A stretch of 54,483 nt of DNA from Nitrospira sp. (GCA_030692565.1 JAUYAO010000043.1:1-54483); one strand, 5' to 3'; positions 1-10,747 are shown, counted from the stretch's first letter. Notes: a model not told the origin generated them from the sequence alone. A program made the numbers and translations.

Positions 1-1249
1 ATCCCCACTCGCGCGGGGAACACGTACCAGAGACGCCTCGCGTTGCTCAGTTCAACGGTTCATCCCCACTCGCGCGGGGAACACTTTAAGACCGGCACAA
101 TCCCGTTCTTCTCGGCCGGTTCATCCCCACTCGCGCGGGGAACACTTCGTGAACACCACGAACCAACCGCACCAGGGCGGTTCAACCCCACTCGCGCGGG
201 GAACACACCGGTCAGGGCAATGGCTGGGTGTTCCACTACGGTTCATCCCCACTCGCGCGGGGAACACTCACACAGTTCTGTCCTGCGAACAGAATATAAC
301 GGTTCATCCCCACTCGCGCGGGGAACACCTCTTACGGCATCAGCGGGATCTCCGCCCGCTCGGTTCATCCCCACTCGCGCGGGGAACACAGATCGCCCCG
401 GCGTTCATCGGCCTGTAGTTTCGGTTCATCCCCACTCGCGCGGGGAACACAACTTCTCAAGCCGCGCCAGCAGCGCCTTCGCCGGTTCATCCCCACTCGC
501 GCGGGGAACACTAGTCCGCCGGGTAGAACTGCATATACGGCAACGGTTCATCCCCACTCGCGCGGGGAACACGACGGCTCCGGCCTTGGGTAAGCTCTTC
601 AAGGCGGTTCATCCCCACTCGCGCGGGGAACACGCCAGGCAGTCAGGATCTATGACGAGCCTTCGACTTCCGGTTCATCCCCACTCGCGCGGGGAACACC
701 ACTCGTGGCATTATGAAGAAAGAGGACTGATCGGTTCATCCCCACTCGCGCGGGGAACACTGCGCACACTCCAGAATGAATTATTTGATGGACGGTTCAT
801 CCCCACTCGCGCGGGGAACACCTGAGCAGCATCATGGCGGCGAGGTTATACACCGGTTCATCCCCACTCGCGCGGGGAACACTAACGAATTCTGCGACAT
901 AGCTCCCCCCTTGTCGGTTCATCCCCACTCGCGCGGGGAACACCCCATTTGATGATTATCATAGGTAAAATAATCCGGTTCATCCCCACTCGCGCGGGGA
1001 ACACACCCCCTCCTCCGTTACCGGCATCGCATAGGCCGGTTCATCCCCACTCGCGCGGGGAACACCCCTTCAAATCCTTATAGTCACCATAGACAAACGG
1101 TTCATCCCCACTCGCGCGGGGAACACATTTTGTCATTCGCAATCATTATCATTGTGGCCGGTTCATCCCCACTCGCGCGGGGAACACCACCAACTTCTTC
1201 CCCGGCCATTCCTTGCCACCCGGTTCATCCCCACTCGCGCGGGGAACAC
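1..1249 (-). CRISPR. Type I-E CRISPR array, 21 repeats visible
   Basis: Twenty full repeats and one partial repeat (1-23, cut by the window edge) alternate with 20 spacers at a 61-bp period. Read on the minus strand the repeat begins GTGTTCCCCGCG and ends GATGAACCG, close to the E. coli I-E repeat. The base next to GAACC is G in every copy, so the unit is 29 nt with 32-nt spacers; in E. coli that final G comes from the PAM. Two spacers are abnormal: 634-670 is 37 nt and 1188-1220 is 33 nt. The repeat at 178-206 carries one substitution (CAACCCC for CATCCCC). The leader and cas2 lie on the right, so new spacers enter near 1249 and the left end is oldest. The array continues beyond the window. 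Confidence 0.98.
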
Positions 1250-1328
1250 ACTTCTTTCATCACATTGATCTACCAGGCAAATCCATTGCCAGTAAAACCT
1301 ACCAACTAATTTTGAGACCTGCCGCCCA
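1250..1328 (-). promoter_or_regulatory. CRISPR leader
   Basis: This AT-richer 79-bp gap lies between the first repeat and the cas2 stop codon, where a I-E leader belongs. On the minus strand GATCAATGTGATG sits about 8 bp before the first repeat. It resembles the IHF consensus WATCAANNNNTTR but misses it at two positions. IHF bends the E. coli leader for Cas1-Cas2 integration; that role here is inference. I see no convincing -35/-10 pair, so the array promoter may lie within the 3' end of cas2. Confidence 0.6.
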
Positions 1329-2541
<1,213 letters not shown>

Positions 2542-2565
2542 ACAAAGACTCCAACATCATCTAAG

Positions 2566-3264
2566 TCACACACGCCGGACCAGTAACAATCCGCAGCCAA
2601 AACCTTTGGCAGGACCGACGCCTTTGAGTAACGCATCAGTGAACCGTGCGGGGTCAACTATGGTCAGGCAACCTTCTAAATCCAGCATGGAGAGCTCAAT
2701 GCTCTTGGCACTATGTTTCCGCCAGGTGAGATAACCGTCCGCACGCACGGCGGCATCATCAAACTTGCACCCTAACCGTTCCGCGCGCGCCTGCAGCCAA
2801 GTCTCACCGGCTTTCTGCGCTAGGTAAGCCAGTGTTGGGCGTTGATCTTCTGGCAGATGTTTCCAATTCATCTGGCGTTTGGCATCCATCACTACATCAT
2901 GACGCTTGCTGCGACTGCCTGCTTCCCCTGCGCGTGTCACAACAGGATTCACCCGCAATTTGAAAGCTAGGCGATTGCCGACTTGGATGTCAGGCTGATA
3001 TGGCTTGGACTCAATATCCCACAGCCCCGCATGGTCGAGAGGCTGGCGCTTGGATAAAAGGTAAAACGCTGGCAAGCGGTTTTTGCTCTCAGTGCGGAAC
3101 AGAAATTCAGCTCGATCTGTGCGGTCTTTCTTCGCCACGTCGAATAACTTCCACAATGCCTGATGCTGTCCATACGGATCGAGCGCGCCTAAATCAACAA
3201 GCTGGGAATAAGTAACGTCGGGCCTAGGCGTGACACGGGAGAGCCAATGGGGTTCGCCATTCAT
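2566..3264 (-). CDS. cas6e: crRNA-processing endoribonuclease Cas6e (CasE/Cse3)
   Basis: A 232-aa RAMP protein that cuts the repeat hairpin of the pre-crRNA and stays bound to the 3' end of the crRNA. It has the C-terminal glycine-rich loop of the family (KGVGPAKGFGCGLLLVRR), and H34 in YGQHQALWKLF is the likely catalytic histidine, by analogy with His26 of the Thermus enzyme. Its substrate, the GC-rich stem CCCCGCGCGAGTGGGG, is present in every repeat of the adjacent array. The start overlaps cas5e by 4 bp. Confidence 0.95.
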   Translation of the reverse strand: MNGEPHWLSRVTPRPDVTYSQLVDLGALDPYGQHQALWKLFDVAKKDRTDRAEFLFRTESKNRLPAFYLLSKRQPLDHAGLWDIESKPYQPDIQVGNRLAFKLRVNPVVTRAGEAGSRSKRHDVVMDAKRQMNWKHLPEDQRPTLAYLAQKAGETWLQARAERLGCKFDDAAVRADGYLTWRKHSAKSIELSMLDLEGCLTIVDPARFTDALLKGVGPAKGFGCGLLLVRRV

Positions 3265-4076
3265 GGCTGCCCTCCTTGTCCGAGATGGGCTTGGTGTTCG
3301 TCACGCACCGTGAACTGCCAACGACGGCGTGAGAGCAGCGCATCGCGTCGGATGACGGTTTGCTCTGGCGACAAGCGAGTCTCAGCGTCACTATCCCACA
3401 ACAACAAGGGCGCGCAGGGCTGGAAACGCATAAGAGGTTTAGTCCATCCGGCATCACCACCCGCTTCTGCCACTCGCGCTAAAATACCTTCAATCTGTAT
3501 ACTCGCCACCGCATCTTCCACCGATGCTGCACTCTTCACCTCCGGTTGTAGCGGCAGCGCCAGCGGGCAAGATTTTCGACCAAGATACAGCATGAAGCAG
3601 GGTTCCAGTAGTGCGCGACGCAACTCATGAAGGGTGTGAGGCGCAGTGGTTCGTGCCCATAAGGCGACAGCATGGAAAGCATCTTGGCGATACTCGCGGC
3701 GGGAAAGGATCGTGTTGAGGTCAAATTTGTCCCCATGGGTCAGTTCGTCCCGCCGAGTGGAGAAGACCTTGCGATTCCTTCCGGAACCGGACGAAGGTAC
3801 CTGAACCGTGTGATAGTCGGACAATGGCAAACCCAGCGTCTCCATTTTTACTGCCATGCCATAGCCCTTAGCCAAGGAGATATGGCATGACTCCCATTCA
3901 TCACGTTCCATTTCCGTGCGGGCAGTATCGGGGCGACGCAAACCCAAGGCTGCCGCCACTATTCCTAGTACGGCGGACTTAGTCGGTGTCATCGCCGATG
4001 GGCGTGTCTCTCCTACCGTAATGTCGCCCCACGCGACCAACGGTCCGTAGAGCTGAAACACGAGGTAGTCACGCAT
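3261..4076 (-). CDS. cas5e: Cascade subunit Cas5e (CasD)
   Basis: A 271-aa RAMP subunit that caps the 5' handle of the crRNA within Cascade. The N-terminus (MRDYLVFQLYGPLVAWGD) followed by a conserved TPTKSAVLGIVAAALG stretch is characteristic of CasD proteins. It is slightly longer than the E. coli protein (about 225 aa), mostly at the C-terminus, which ends in a polar HQAHLGQGGQP tail. It is translationally coupled on both sides, sharing a single base with the end of cas7e (TAATG-type junction) and overlapping cas6e by 4 bp. Confidence 0.95.
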   Translation of the reverse strand: MRDYLVFQLYGPLVAWGDITVGETRPSAMTPTKSAVLGIVAAALGLRRPDTARTEMERDEWESCHISLAKGYGMAVKMETLGLPLSDYHTVQVPSSGSGRNRKVFSTRRDELTHGDKFDLNTILSRREYRQDAFHAVALWARTTAPHTLHELRRALLEPCFMLYLGRKSCPLALPLQPEVKSAASVEDAVASIQIEGILARVAEAGGDAGWTKPLMRFQPCAPLLLWDSDAETRLSPEQTVIRRDALLSRRRWQFTVRDEHQAHLGQGGQP

Positions 4077-5152
4077 TACGCACCTCCGGTTCCGGCGGCG
4101 AAGTTAAGTAACTCCTGGAAGTCGCCTATGCCAGTCAACGCATTGATGCTCTTACTCGGCAATGAGTTATCTTGGTAATACACCTTGTCCAGGTTCATGC
4201 GCATCGAAGCAAGTGCTGTCACAGCATTGCCAATCATGCCTTCACCGTATTCGTTGACCGGCTTCATAAATGCCAACGAAAGCCCACGAGGCTGACGACT
4301 GCCTCTCTCAGCCAGCACATAGGGTGCCCATGCCCGCGAGGCAAAGCTGTTCTGCTTGCCGGTTGGGGGGACAGTGGCGGCGGCTTCAACCAACGCCTTG
4401 ATTGCCTTTTTTGCTAACTCGACATTACCGCCTAAGTTTTCGCTCAACAGATCGCAGTCGAGACACACATAGCTATAAAACAGTCCAGCCCCAAAGCCCT
4501 GCTCACCGATATGCGCCGAACCGGCATCCTCCTCGTGGGTATTGAGGTCGTCCACGGCGGTAAAGTAGTCGTCCTCCACAGCAGCGCGATGAACAGTGAT
4601 GGCGTGGGCAACCTGGCACGCGGCCTCTGTGTTATACCCAGGACTGCTGGCGAGCATGCGCCCGAATAAAGCAATATCCGCGGCCGTGTGCTCTTTGCGA
4701 AGTAGATTCAGCTCTTCTTCTGTCATTTTACGTTTGTCGGCGGCCAGTTTGTCCGCCAAAGCATTAATGGCTGCTTCTTCCTCAGGACTGAAATGAGCAA
4801 GCTGTTCGATTTCAAGATCATTGAACGGTTTGCCATCTTTCTTAGATTTAAGGGCACCAAACTTTCCAGCAATTTCTTGGGCCCATTCCTTGGCATCCTT
4901 CTCTTTAAGACCAGCTTTGACCATGCGATTATAAATTTGAACACCCATCAGCTTGGTACGCGTACCCATGTGACCTTTTAGGGCAGCCTCAAACTGCTCC
5001 GATGTCCGCCATGCCCGCTTCAAACTCTGAGACGATACACGGAGTCTCGGCACCCCTCCCATAATGGCGGTCTTTGGGCGGTTGAGGTCATCGCGATTAA
5101 GGCAGGCGGGCGGGTAGCTTGTGAGCATGTGCAGTTGCAGAAATGTGGTCAT
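4076..5152 (-). CDS. cas7e: Cascade backbone subunit Cas7e (CasC)
   Basis: A 358-aa protein that forms the helical backbone of Cascade along the crRNA spacer. The N-terminal sequence (FLQLHMLTSYPPACLNRDD) and the following PRLRVSSQSLKRAWR motif are hallmarks of Cas7e. I chose the ATG at 5152 because GGAGG lies five bases upstream; an in-frame ATG at 5170 would place that ribosome site inside the gene. It overlaps the cas5e start and lies 33 bp downstream of cse2. The length is normal. Confidence 0.95.
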   Translation of the reverse strand: MTTFLQLHMLTSYPPACLNRDDLNRPKTAIMGGVPRLRVSSQSLKRAWRTSEQFEAALKGHMGTRTKLMGVQIYNRMVKAGLKEKDAKEWAQEIAGKFGALKSKKDGKPFNDLEIEQLAHFSPEEEAAINALADKLAADKRKMTEEELNLLRKEHTAADIALFGRMLASSPGYNTEAACQVAHAITVHRAAVEDDYFTAVDDLNTHEEDAGSAHIGEQGFGAGLFYSYVCLDCDLLSENLGGNVELAKKAIKALVEAAATVPPTGKQNSFASRAWAPYVLAERGSRQPRGLSLAFMKPVNEYGEGMIGNAVTALASMRMNLDKVYYQDNSLPSKSINALTGIGDFQELLNFAAGTGGA

Positions 5153-5185
5153 GGTTTCCTCCATCTCCATTGTTAAAGCTTCTGG

Positions 5186-5737
5186 TCAAAGTGGTGCGAC
5201 AGCGTAATAGTCGTATGCCAGTCGGCGGCGTGGATCGTTCGAACGTTTTTCGTCCATCGGTGACCAGTGCCAAAGTGTCGCCGCAAGGTCTGCCAAGTTC
5301 GCTTGGTCGCCCAGTAAGGCAAGTGCCCGTCGCAACAGGGTATACAACTCCTCTACGTCGTCACAGGCGAGCACACGGCGAACCCGCAAGTCAGACATGG
5401 CGGCCTTGTCGCTTCCGCTTTTAGGACTACCCATGCGGGTAGCAAGCGTCTCAGATGTTTCCGTCTTGACGCGCGCCGCCAATCCGGCAATGGCAGCGAG
5501 CTTCGGATAACGGTAGTCCGCCACGCCGCAACCTGCCCGACGTAACGAATTGAGCAGGCGGTGAAAGGCCGGACTCAGCATCACCTCGGTGAGGCTGGCC
5601 GCTCGGCGCAGCGCGGCACGTTCACCACGATCAGTCTCCAGAGACTGCCACCAGGTCTTAAGAACAGCGAACGATGGATGGTCGGGTTTGCCCTGAGGAA
5701 AGGGGTTGTCCGGTCTGGTTTTGTCGCTCATGAACAT
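5186..5737 (-). CDS. cse2: Cascade small subunit Cse2 (CasB/Cas11)
   Basis: A 183-aa mostly alpha-helical protein. Two copies of Cse2 form the belly of Cascade and stabilise the displaced DNA strand. The recognisable core is LKTWWQSLETDRGERAALRR near residues 25-45 and the Arg/Leu-rich helices after it. Small subunits are poorly conserved, so the call rests on this core, the size, and the position between cas8e (12 bp upstream) and cas7e. It ends in a short hydrophobic tail (YDYYAVAPL). Confidence 0.92.
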   Translation of the reverse strand: MFMSDKTRPDNPFPQGKPDHPSFAVLKTWWQSLETDRGERAALRRAASLTEVMLSPAFHRLLNSLRRAGCGVADYRYPKLAAIAGLAARVKTETSETLATRMGSPKSGSDKAAMSDLRVRRVLACDDVEELYTLLRRALALLGDQANLADLAATLWHWSPMDEKRSNDPRRRLAYDYYAVAPL

Positions 5738-5749
5738 CTCCTTATAAAA

Positions 5750-7315
5750 TTAGGCCGTTTTTTTATGGACGGGTTGAGGCAGACCGAGTAGTTGGCGTAG
5801 TTTCTTGCCAGCAAGCGTCTTCTTTAGGTCATTACGGGCCACCGCCATCCGTCGGGGATCAACAGCATCGAAATCCCCGGCTTGAGCATAGTGGTCAAAC
5901 ACAGAGAACGCTGCCATACGGAGATCTGCGAGCCAGCTTTCCAGCACGCTTAACTCCCCAAGAGGCATAGATAAGTTGTCCCGCAAACGTCGGACGTGTT
6001 CGTAAAAACCAGCTTCTGTAGCACCCCAGAAATGGTTCTGAATGAAGGACAGATCGCCACGTGTATTCTCTTTGCCAAGCAAGACATCCTTGACTCGCCA
6101 TCTCAGTATCTGGGCGACCCAACTAGCGCCACGAACCAGGCATTCCACCTGTCCCTTGAAGCTCACCTCTATCTCCATTGGCACAACAAAGATAGGCATG
6201 GTAGCGTCATACCAACAACGCGCCTTCATGTTGTCCATATCGAACCCGAACGCCCATAGCCGCGCATCTTCCCGTGCTAAAGATCGAAACTGCTCGATTG
6301 CCCTGGCAGGTCGGCGCTCCACGTTGCCGTCTGTGCTATTTTCCACTAGGCCAAGCCAATGCCGATAACCGATGCCACCTGGTTGTGGATGCACCGGGCT
6401 AGCAATACCGTCTTTGACATAATGCGGACTCAAGGGATGCTCAAATCCTTTGTAGCTCACACCATAATTTTTGGTGACAAAATGACGGCATGCACAGATG
6501 ATCTTTGCCCCACAAAGATCGCAGAATGATATTTTTTCGAGTTTATCGAACTGCAGACGGATACGCCTTGGCATGGCCCAGAATTGCTGGTCAGGGTGAA
6601 CATCGACCAGCCCCGTCATCCCTGCCGGTGGATCCGCTTCGCTTGTGCGCGTGCCAGCTAGCCAAGGAAAGCGATCTGCGTCACCAGACTTGTTAAGATC
6701 GGCGGTCGCAAGATAACGGGCTTTTGTGAGAATATTTCGCCAGCAAGTTTCCCAAAGCGTTCCGCCGAGCACCAGCGTGCATAACGGCCCTCCGCCACGC
6801 AGACCGGTGCGATGTCCTTGGCCGCCAGAGGGTGCGTTAGTCTGGAGGGTAAATAGGGCAGTTGCTGCGCAGTGCGAACAAAGCTGTTCCACTCGCCCGC
6901 GTTTGATGAAGTGATCCTTGTTTTCTTTCAAGGTTTGCTCACCTGGGGCCTCGATCAAGAGTGCTGCAATGTTCAGCCTGTTACTTAACTCAGAAGGCGA
7001 GAAGTCCTGCATGAAGGCTCTTGCACCTTCCAACTCAAAGGCTTCAAGCACCGTCACAAATCGCTCCCGCAAAGTCTCCGGTGTTGGTGGACTTTCTCGC
7101 CAGTCCCACCATTTACTTTCGCTTGGCGTGCACGTGGTTTGCAGCAGTCCGATCACAAACTGGATGAGCGCGCCGTCAAAATCAGGGCGCGGCGAGGCGA
7201 TGGCGACGATGGGGCTCTTGCCCTCAGTGAAATCGGTGATGCGCCAGGCTTCGACCTTTTCGCATGTCCCGTCTACCCGCCGGATAGGTATCCAGGGTTC
7301 ATTGATCAGATTCAT
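5750..7315 (-). CDS. cas8e: Cascade large subunit Cas8e (Cse1/CasA)
   Basis: A 521-aa large subunit that recognises the PAM and recruits Cas3. The N-terminus MNLINEPWIPIRRVDG is the standard Cse1 start, and the segment near residues 145-175 (CSHCAATALFTLQ, then a Gly-rich GQGHRTGLRGGGP) is the most conserved part of the family. A second pair of CxxC-like cysteines occurs near residue 265 (CDLCGAKIICAC), suggesting a bound zinc. The start overlaps the end of cas3 by 17 bp. Length and domain layout are typical. Confidence 0.96.
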   Translation of the reverse strand: MNLINEPWIPIRRVDGTCEKVEAWRITDFTEGKSPIVAIASPRPDFDGALIQFVIGLLQTTCTPSESKWWDWRESPPTPETLRERFVTVLEAFELEGARAFMQDFSPSELSNRLNIAALLIEAPGEQTLKENKDHFIKRGRVEQLCSHCAATALFTLQTNAPSGGQGHRTGLRGGGPLCTLVLGGTLWETCWRNILTKARYLATADLNKSGDADRFPWLAGTRTSEADPPAGMTGLVDVHPDQQFWAMPRRIRLQFDKLEKISFCDLCGAKIICACRHFVTKNYGVSYKGFEHPLSPHYVKDGIASPVHPQPGGIGYRHWLGLVENSTDGNVERRPARAIEQFRSLAREDARLWAFGFDMDNMKARCWYDATMPIFVVPMEIEVSFKGQVECLVRGASWVAQILRWRVKDVLLGKENTRGDLSFIQNHFWGATEAGFYEHVRRLRDNLSMPLGELSVLESWLADLRMAAFSVFDHYAQAGDFDAVDPRRMAVARNDLKKTLAGKKLRQLLGLPQPVHKKTA

Positions 7316-10031
7316 CTTTCACTCCTTTTTCGACGGTGAGTCCCATGACAGATGAATATGCGACACAGACTTCCTCGTTGCGCATACTTTTGGCATAGCC
7401 GCGCCATGTCTCGCCGTCTTTATTTAACGCGATGATGACGACATAACGACCTTCATCGGGCATGGTGAATCTAGCTGCCGCTAATGCTGCTGCCATGCGC
7501 TCACTTTCCTTGGCAATCAGACGATAGGGGACGGTAAGTTCGGATAGTGCCCATTCCATGCCGGTCGTAGTTTGTGCCCAGGGTCGAAGAACACCATCCA
7601 GCAGGCGAGCCAATCGTACACGTACTGTTTTTTCACCAAGACGGGTGGGAGCTTCGCCTTCGTCCTGCCATTGCAGGCTGGTGGGGTTGTAGCCTTCGTC
7701 AAAAGCGAGCAGGTTACCACGCGCCACCCCTTGGTCGGCGCGGCTAGCACCCTCGGCTCTCAGCGCTATTTCTTTGAGTCCCTCAGGCAAGCTGTCGAAA
7801 GCTGCCTCATCATATACGGCCTCTATCATGTCTCTCGCTTGCCGTGGCAAATCGAACCCGCCGTTTTGGAAAAGCCAGCGAGCGGTCAGCCAAAGTTTTC
7901 CGTGATCGGGATAAACCATCCCTCCCCTCGGAAGTAAATCAATCATCCAGCGCTTGGCTGCATCTTCTACGGGCATGGGCATAAGCACAGCCATCCGTGC
8001 GTCCCCGCGTCCATCGACAATGTTGGTATCTTGCAGCCGGTTACCGTCGGCATCTCGTTTGTGACGTTGCAACCGCCCGGCGCGCTGGACCACCAGATCA
8101 ATCGGAGCGAGGTCGGTCACCATGTCGTCGAAGTCCACATCCAGCGATTGCTCGATGACCTGAGTCGCGATAACCAGCTTTCCGCGTCTGGCGACGGGTG
8201 TGCTGTCGGGGCCGAAGACAACCTCAATCTTTTCCTTACCAATACGCAGGCGATCAACTAAGGCAAAGCGAGCATGAAAGAGCGTCGCCGGATATTCTGG
8301 ATAAGAGGCATTCCAGGCTTTCCAGGTTTCTACTGCATCCGCCACGCTATTGCGTATCCACACAACGCAACGGCCTTGCGCAAGCGAGTTTTGCAAGCGT
8401 TCCTGGACTTCCCTTTCTTCATGCAGCGCATGCACGACAACATGACGGGCAGATTCCGCGCGAGTTTCAAGCGGCTGTTCGACAAGCCCATTGGTGGAAA
8501 AATGGCTTGCTAGTGGATAACCAACTTCCATCGGGCACGCCACCGCCATGTCCGCACCCTCGGCGAAAACTTTGATATAGCGGGCGCGTTGGGACAGTGG
8601 AAGGGTTGCTGAAAGCAAAATGACCGACCCACCCAGAGCAGCATGAAAACGCAACAGACTAACCAGCAGCTCACCCATATAGGAGTCGCAGGCATGAACC
8701 TCATCCACCACCAACACCTTGTTGGCCAGTCCCAACAACCGCAGCGACTGATGTCGTGCAGGCAGCACTGCGAGTAGCGCCTGATCCAAAGTACCCACGC
8801 CAAAATCCGCCAACAGTGCTTTCTTGCGGCTATCTGCGAGCCAGGCTGTGCAATTTCTTGAGGCTGATTCCTCTTCTCCAGGACCATAGCCAGCATCCTG
8901 TCGATTAGCTTCTTCCAGGCGAAGTTTCAGTCGATCCGCTGAATGAGCCAAGGCAAGCTGCGCTTCTCCACCGGCGAAGAATCGCCGCCAAACATCATCC
9001 CGGCGGACCCGGTCGAACATGGCATCCGCCGTCGCCATGGTAGGCAACGCCAGATAGACACCCCGCCCCTGGCCCTCTGCCATGAGGCGGGCGGCTAACG
9101 TGAGCGCGGCCTCAGTCTTGCCGGAGCCTGTGAGCTCCTCTAGCACGAAGAGTTGAGGGCTGTTCGTGATATGGACGGTCTCGGCCCAGGCTTGTAAGGG
9201 CGAGGGAGTCTTGATGCTCGGGAACAGGTTTTCGAATCCCGAGAAGATGGGGATGTTTGGTGTAAGTCCGCTCTCAGCAACGGCTCGGTGTGCCTGGGGG
9301 AGTGCCGTGTCCCGCCAGTATTTTGGAAGTCCGACTTCTGGTTTTTGATAGGGAAACCAGAGAGTGTTAGAACCTAGCCAGTCCGCCGTCACCGCAAGTC
9401 CTGAAAGCAGCCAAGAGGATTGCCGATAGCGTTCAGACTGCCCGTCCTGGTGTACGGGCAATGGATGCCCATCGGGCATCAACAACTCCGTCGCTTCGAG
9501 AACAAACTGTCGGGTATCCTCCAGCACTTGAGCGGGAAAGTGATCCCGCAGCAGCCTTACAGAATCCCCGGTGGAGAGATTTTTCGGTGGTTTCCCGTGG
9601 TGACCGGTCACAGCCGCCAGCCAGGGTCGCATCTGTTGCCCACCACGTCGAGCTAGCTCTGGGTGATTCAGCCATTGAGGCAAGAACTCCATCAGTAGTT
9701 CATAGCCGAGGGTGTCGTGACGTTCCCCAGGTCTGGCGTCCTCAGTCCGGCCCTGAAGGGTCTGCCACAAATCGGGCCGCAAACTTTGGAAACCATCGCC
9801 GAACTTGCCTGAATCGTGAAGAGTCAAGAGAAACGCTACCCAATCAGGCAACTCATCCAAAGAAATTCCCGACAACCGCCCCAAACTCGCTAACCATGCG
9901 GGCTGCGCATTCAGCAGCACATGCCCGCACGCCGCCACATCCAGGCAGTGATACGCCAGCGGATGCCAACTTGTTGCGCCGACGTATTTCTCGTCGGCTT
10001 TGCCCCAGTATTGAAACAAATGATTCTGCAT
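7299..10031 (-). CDS. cas3: CRISPR-associated helicase/nuclease Cas3 (HD domain fused)
   Basis: A 910-aa effector that Cascade recruits to degrade target DNA. The N-terminal HD nuclease shows H28, the H72-D73 pair (TLHDSGKFG) and a GHHG motif near residue 143. The superfamily 2 helicase part has Walker A TGSGKT (301-306), a DEVH box (444-447), SAT (475-477) and motif VI QRAGRLQRH (650-658). All catalytic motifs are kept. It is the first gene of the operon. The upstream gap has no obvious Shine-Dalgarno sequence, but the MQNHLFQYWGKAD start matches the family. Confidence 0.97.
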   Translation of the reverse strand: MQNHLFQYWGKADEKYVGATSWHPLAYHCLDVAACGHVLLNAQPAWLASLGRLSGISLDELPDWVAFLLTLHDSGKFGDGFQSLRPDLWQTLQGRTEDARPGERHDTLGYELLMEFLPQWLNHPELARRGGQQMRPWLAAVTGHHGKPPKNLSTGDSVRLLRDHFPAQVLEDTRQFVLEATELLMPDGHPLPVHQDGQSERYRQSSWLLSGLAVTADWLGSNTLWFPYQKPEVGLPKYWRDTALPQAHRAVAESGLTPNIPIFSGFENLFPSIKTPSPLQAWAETVHITNSPQLFVLEELTGSGKTEAALTLAARLMAEGQGRGVYLALPTMATADAMFDRVRRDDVWRRFFAGGEAQLALAHSADRLKLRLEEANRQDAGYGPGEEESASRNCTAWLADSRKKALLADFGVGTLDQALLAVLPARHQSLRLLGLANKVLVVDEVHACDSYMGELLVSLLRFHAALGGSVILLSATLPLSQRARYIKVFAEGADMAVACPMEVGYPLASHFSTNGLVEQPLETRAESARHVVVHALHEEREVQERLQNSLAQGRCVVWIRNSVADAVETWKAWNASYPEYPATLFHARFALVDRLRIGKEKIEVVFGPDSTPVARRGKLVIATQVIEQSLDVDFDDMVTDLAPIDLVVQRAGRLQRHKRDADGNRLQDTNIVDGRGDARMAVLMPMPVEDAAKRWMIDLLPRGGMVYPDHGKLWLTARWLFQNGGFDLPRQARDMIEAVYDEAAFDSLPEGLKEIALRAEGASRADQGVARGNLLAFDEGYNPTSLQWQDEGEAPTRLGEKTVRVRLARLLDGVLRPWAQTTTGMEWALSELTVPYRLIAKESERMAAALAAARFTMPDEGRYVVIIALNKDGETWRGYAKSMRNEEVCVAYSSVMGLTVEKGVKDESDQ

Positions 10032-10292
10032 CGTAAAGTTTGTCGGTCGAATCAGCTATCGTGGCTCAACGAGTCTTCCCCCACTTACTTCTGTAAATTT
10101 TCAACCTCTATCTCCCTGCGCAGCTCGCTCATCTACTGTATTCCAAACGATCAGGGGCTGAGGCTACCTTTTTATTGAAAATAAATCACCCCGCCTTTTG
10201 GGGAATAGGCCCTTCGCATTCTGTCACGAACTGAGCCTTTTCCAGGTAGATCTACTAGGGCCATGACCCGCCCCAGGTCACGCACTGTCGCC
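10032..10292. other. Intergenic region upstream of the cas operon
   Basis: This 261-bp gap must hold the cas3 promoter and the end of the NPF-protein transcript, both on the minus strand. At 10189-10203 CCCC and GGGG flank a 7-base loop and are followed on the minus strand by the T-rich run TGATTTATTTTC, a weak candidate Rho-independent terminator. At 10171-10185 there is a perfect AT-only palindrome, TTTATT-GAA-AATAAA, about 140 bp upstream of cas3. I see no clear sigma-70 promoter. Confidence 0.4.
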
Positions 10293-10727
10293 TCATTCCT
10301 CCCCTTCAATCCTCCATCCCTTCCCATAGGGATTGTTCGGCGAGTCGGACCTGAACGGATTCCCTGCGCCAAATTGGTTGTTCAGCGAGTCGGATGAAAA
10401 GGGCGAGCCGTAGCGGCCGAACTGGTTGCTGGTCGAGTCTGCATCGAACGGATTGGCGCTCAGCTTGCCGCGGTAATTCCCCTGCTGATCATAGAGTTTC
10501 GGAGCCTCGGTCGCAAAGGGATTGGTCGCCGAGCGGTTGCTGAACGGACTGCCGTAAGGGCTGAAGGGATTGTTGATCCCGTTTGGCGCAAACTGGCTGC
10601 CTTTACCGAAAGGGTTGGCCGTTGAATCGGCATCAAAGGGATTCGCGCTGAGATTGCCGAGGTCTTCAGCCTGGAGCGAGAATGGACTCCAGAGCAGAAC
10701 GAGAATCAGCAAGCCGATAGTCTTCAT
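10293..10727 (-). CDS. Exported NPF-repeat protein of unknown function
   Basis: A 144-aa protein with a signal peptide (MKTIGLLILVLLWSPFSLQA) followed by low-complexity sequence. Short units of the form N-[PQ]-[FY] spaced about 10-18 residues apart dominate it, for example SANPFDADSTANPFGKG, NNPFSPYGSPFS and NNQFGAGNPF. The start is the ATG at 10727, which has AGGAGA upstream and leads straight into the signal peptide; an upstream ATG at 10760 would lie inside the preceding gene. It lies 20 bp after the VWA gene and is probably co-transcribed. I do not recognise a known domain, and a structural or cell-surface role is only a guess. Confidence 0.75.
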   Translation of the reverse strand: MKTIGLLILVLLWSPFSLQAEDLGNLSANPFDADSTANPFGKGSQFAPNGINNPFSPYGSPFSNRSATNPFATEAPKLYDQQGNYRGKLSANPFDADSTSNQFGRYGSPFSSDSLNNQFGAGNPFRSDSPNNPYGKGWRIEGEE

Positions 10728-10747
10728 GGCGGTCTCCTTTCTCCCGG

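Noticed and set aside
43-825. Long plus-strand open frame with HSRGEH/ARGT repeats
   Set aside because: It is the CRISPR array read through; the period is that of the repeats, not of a protein.
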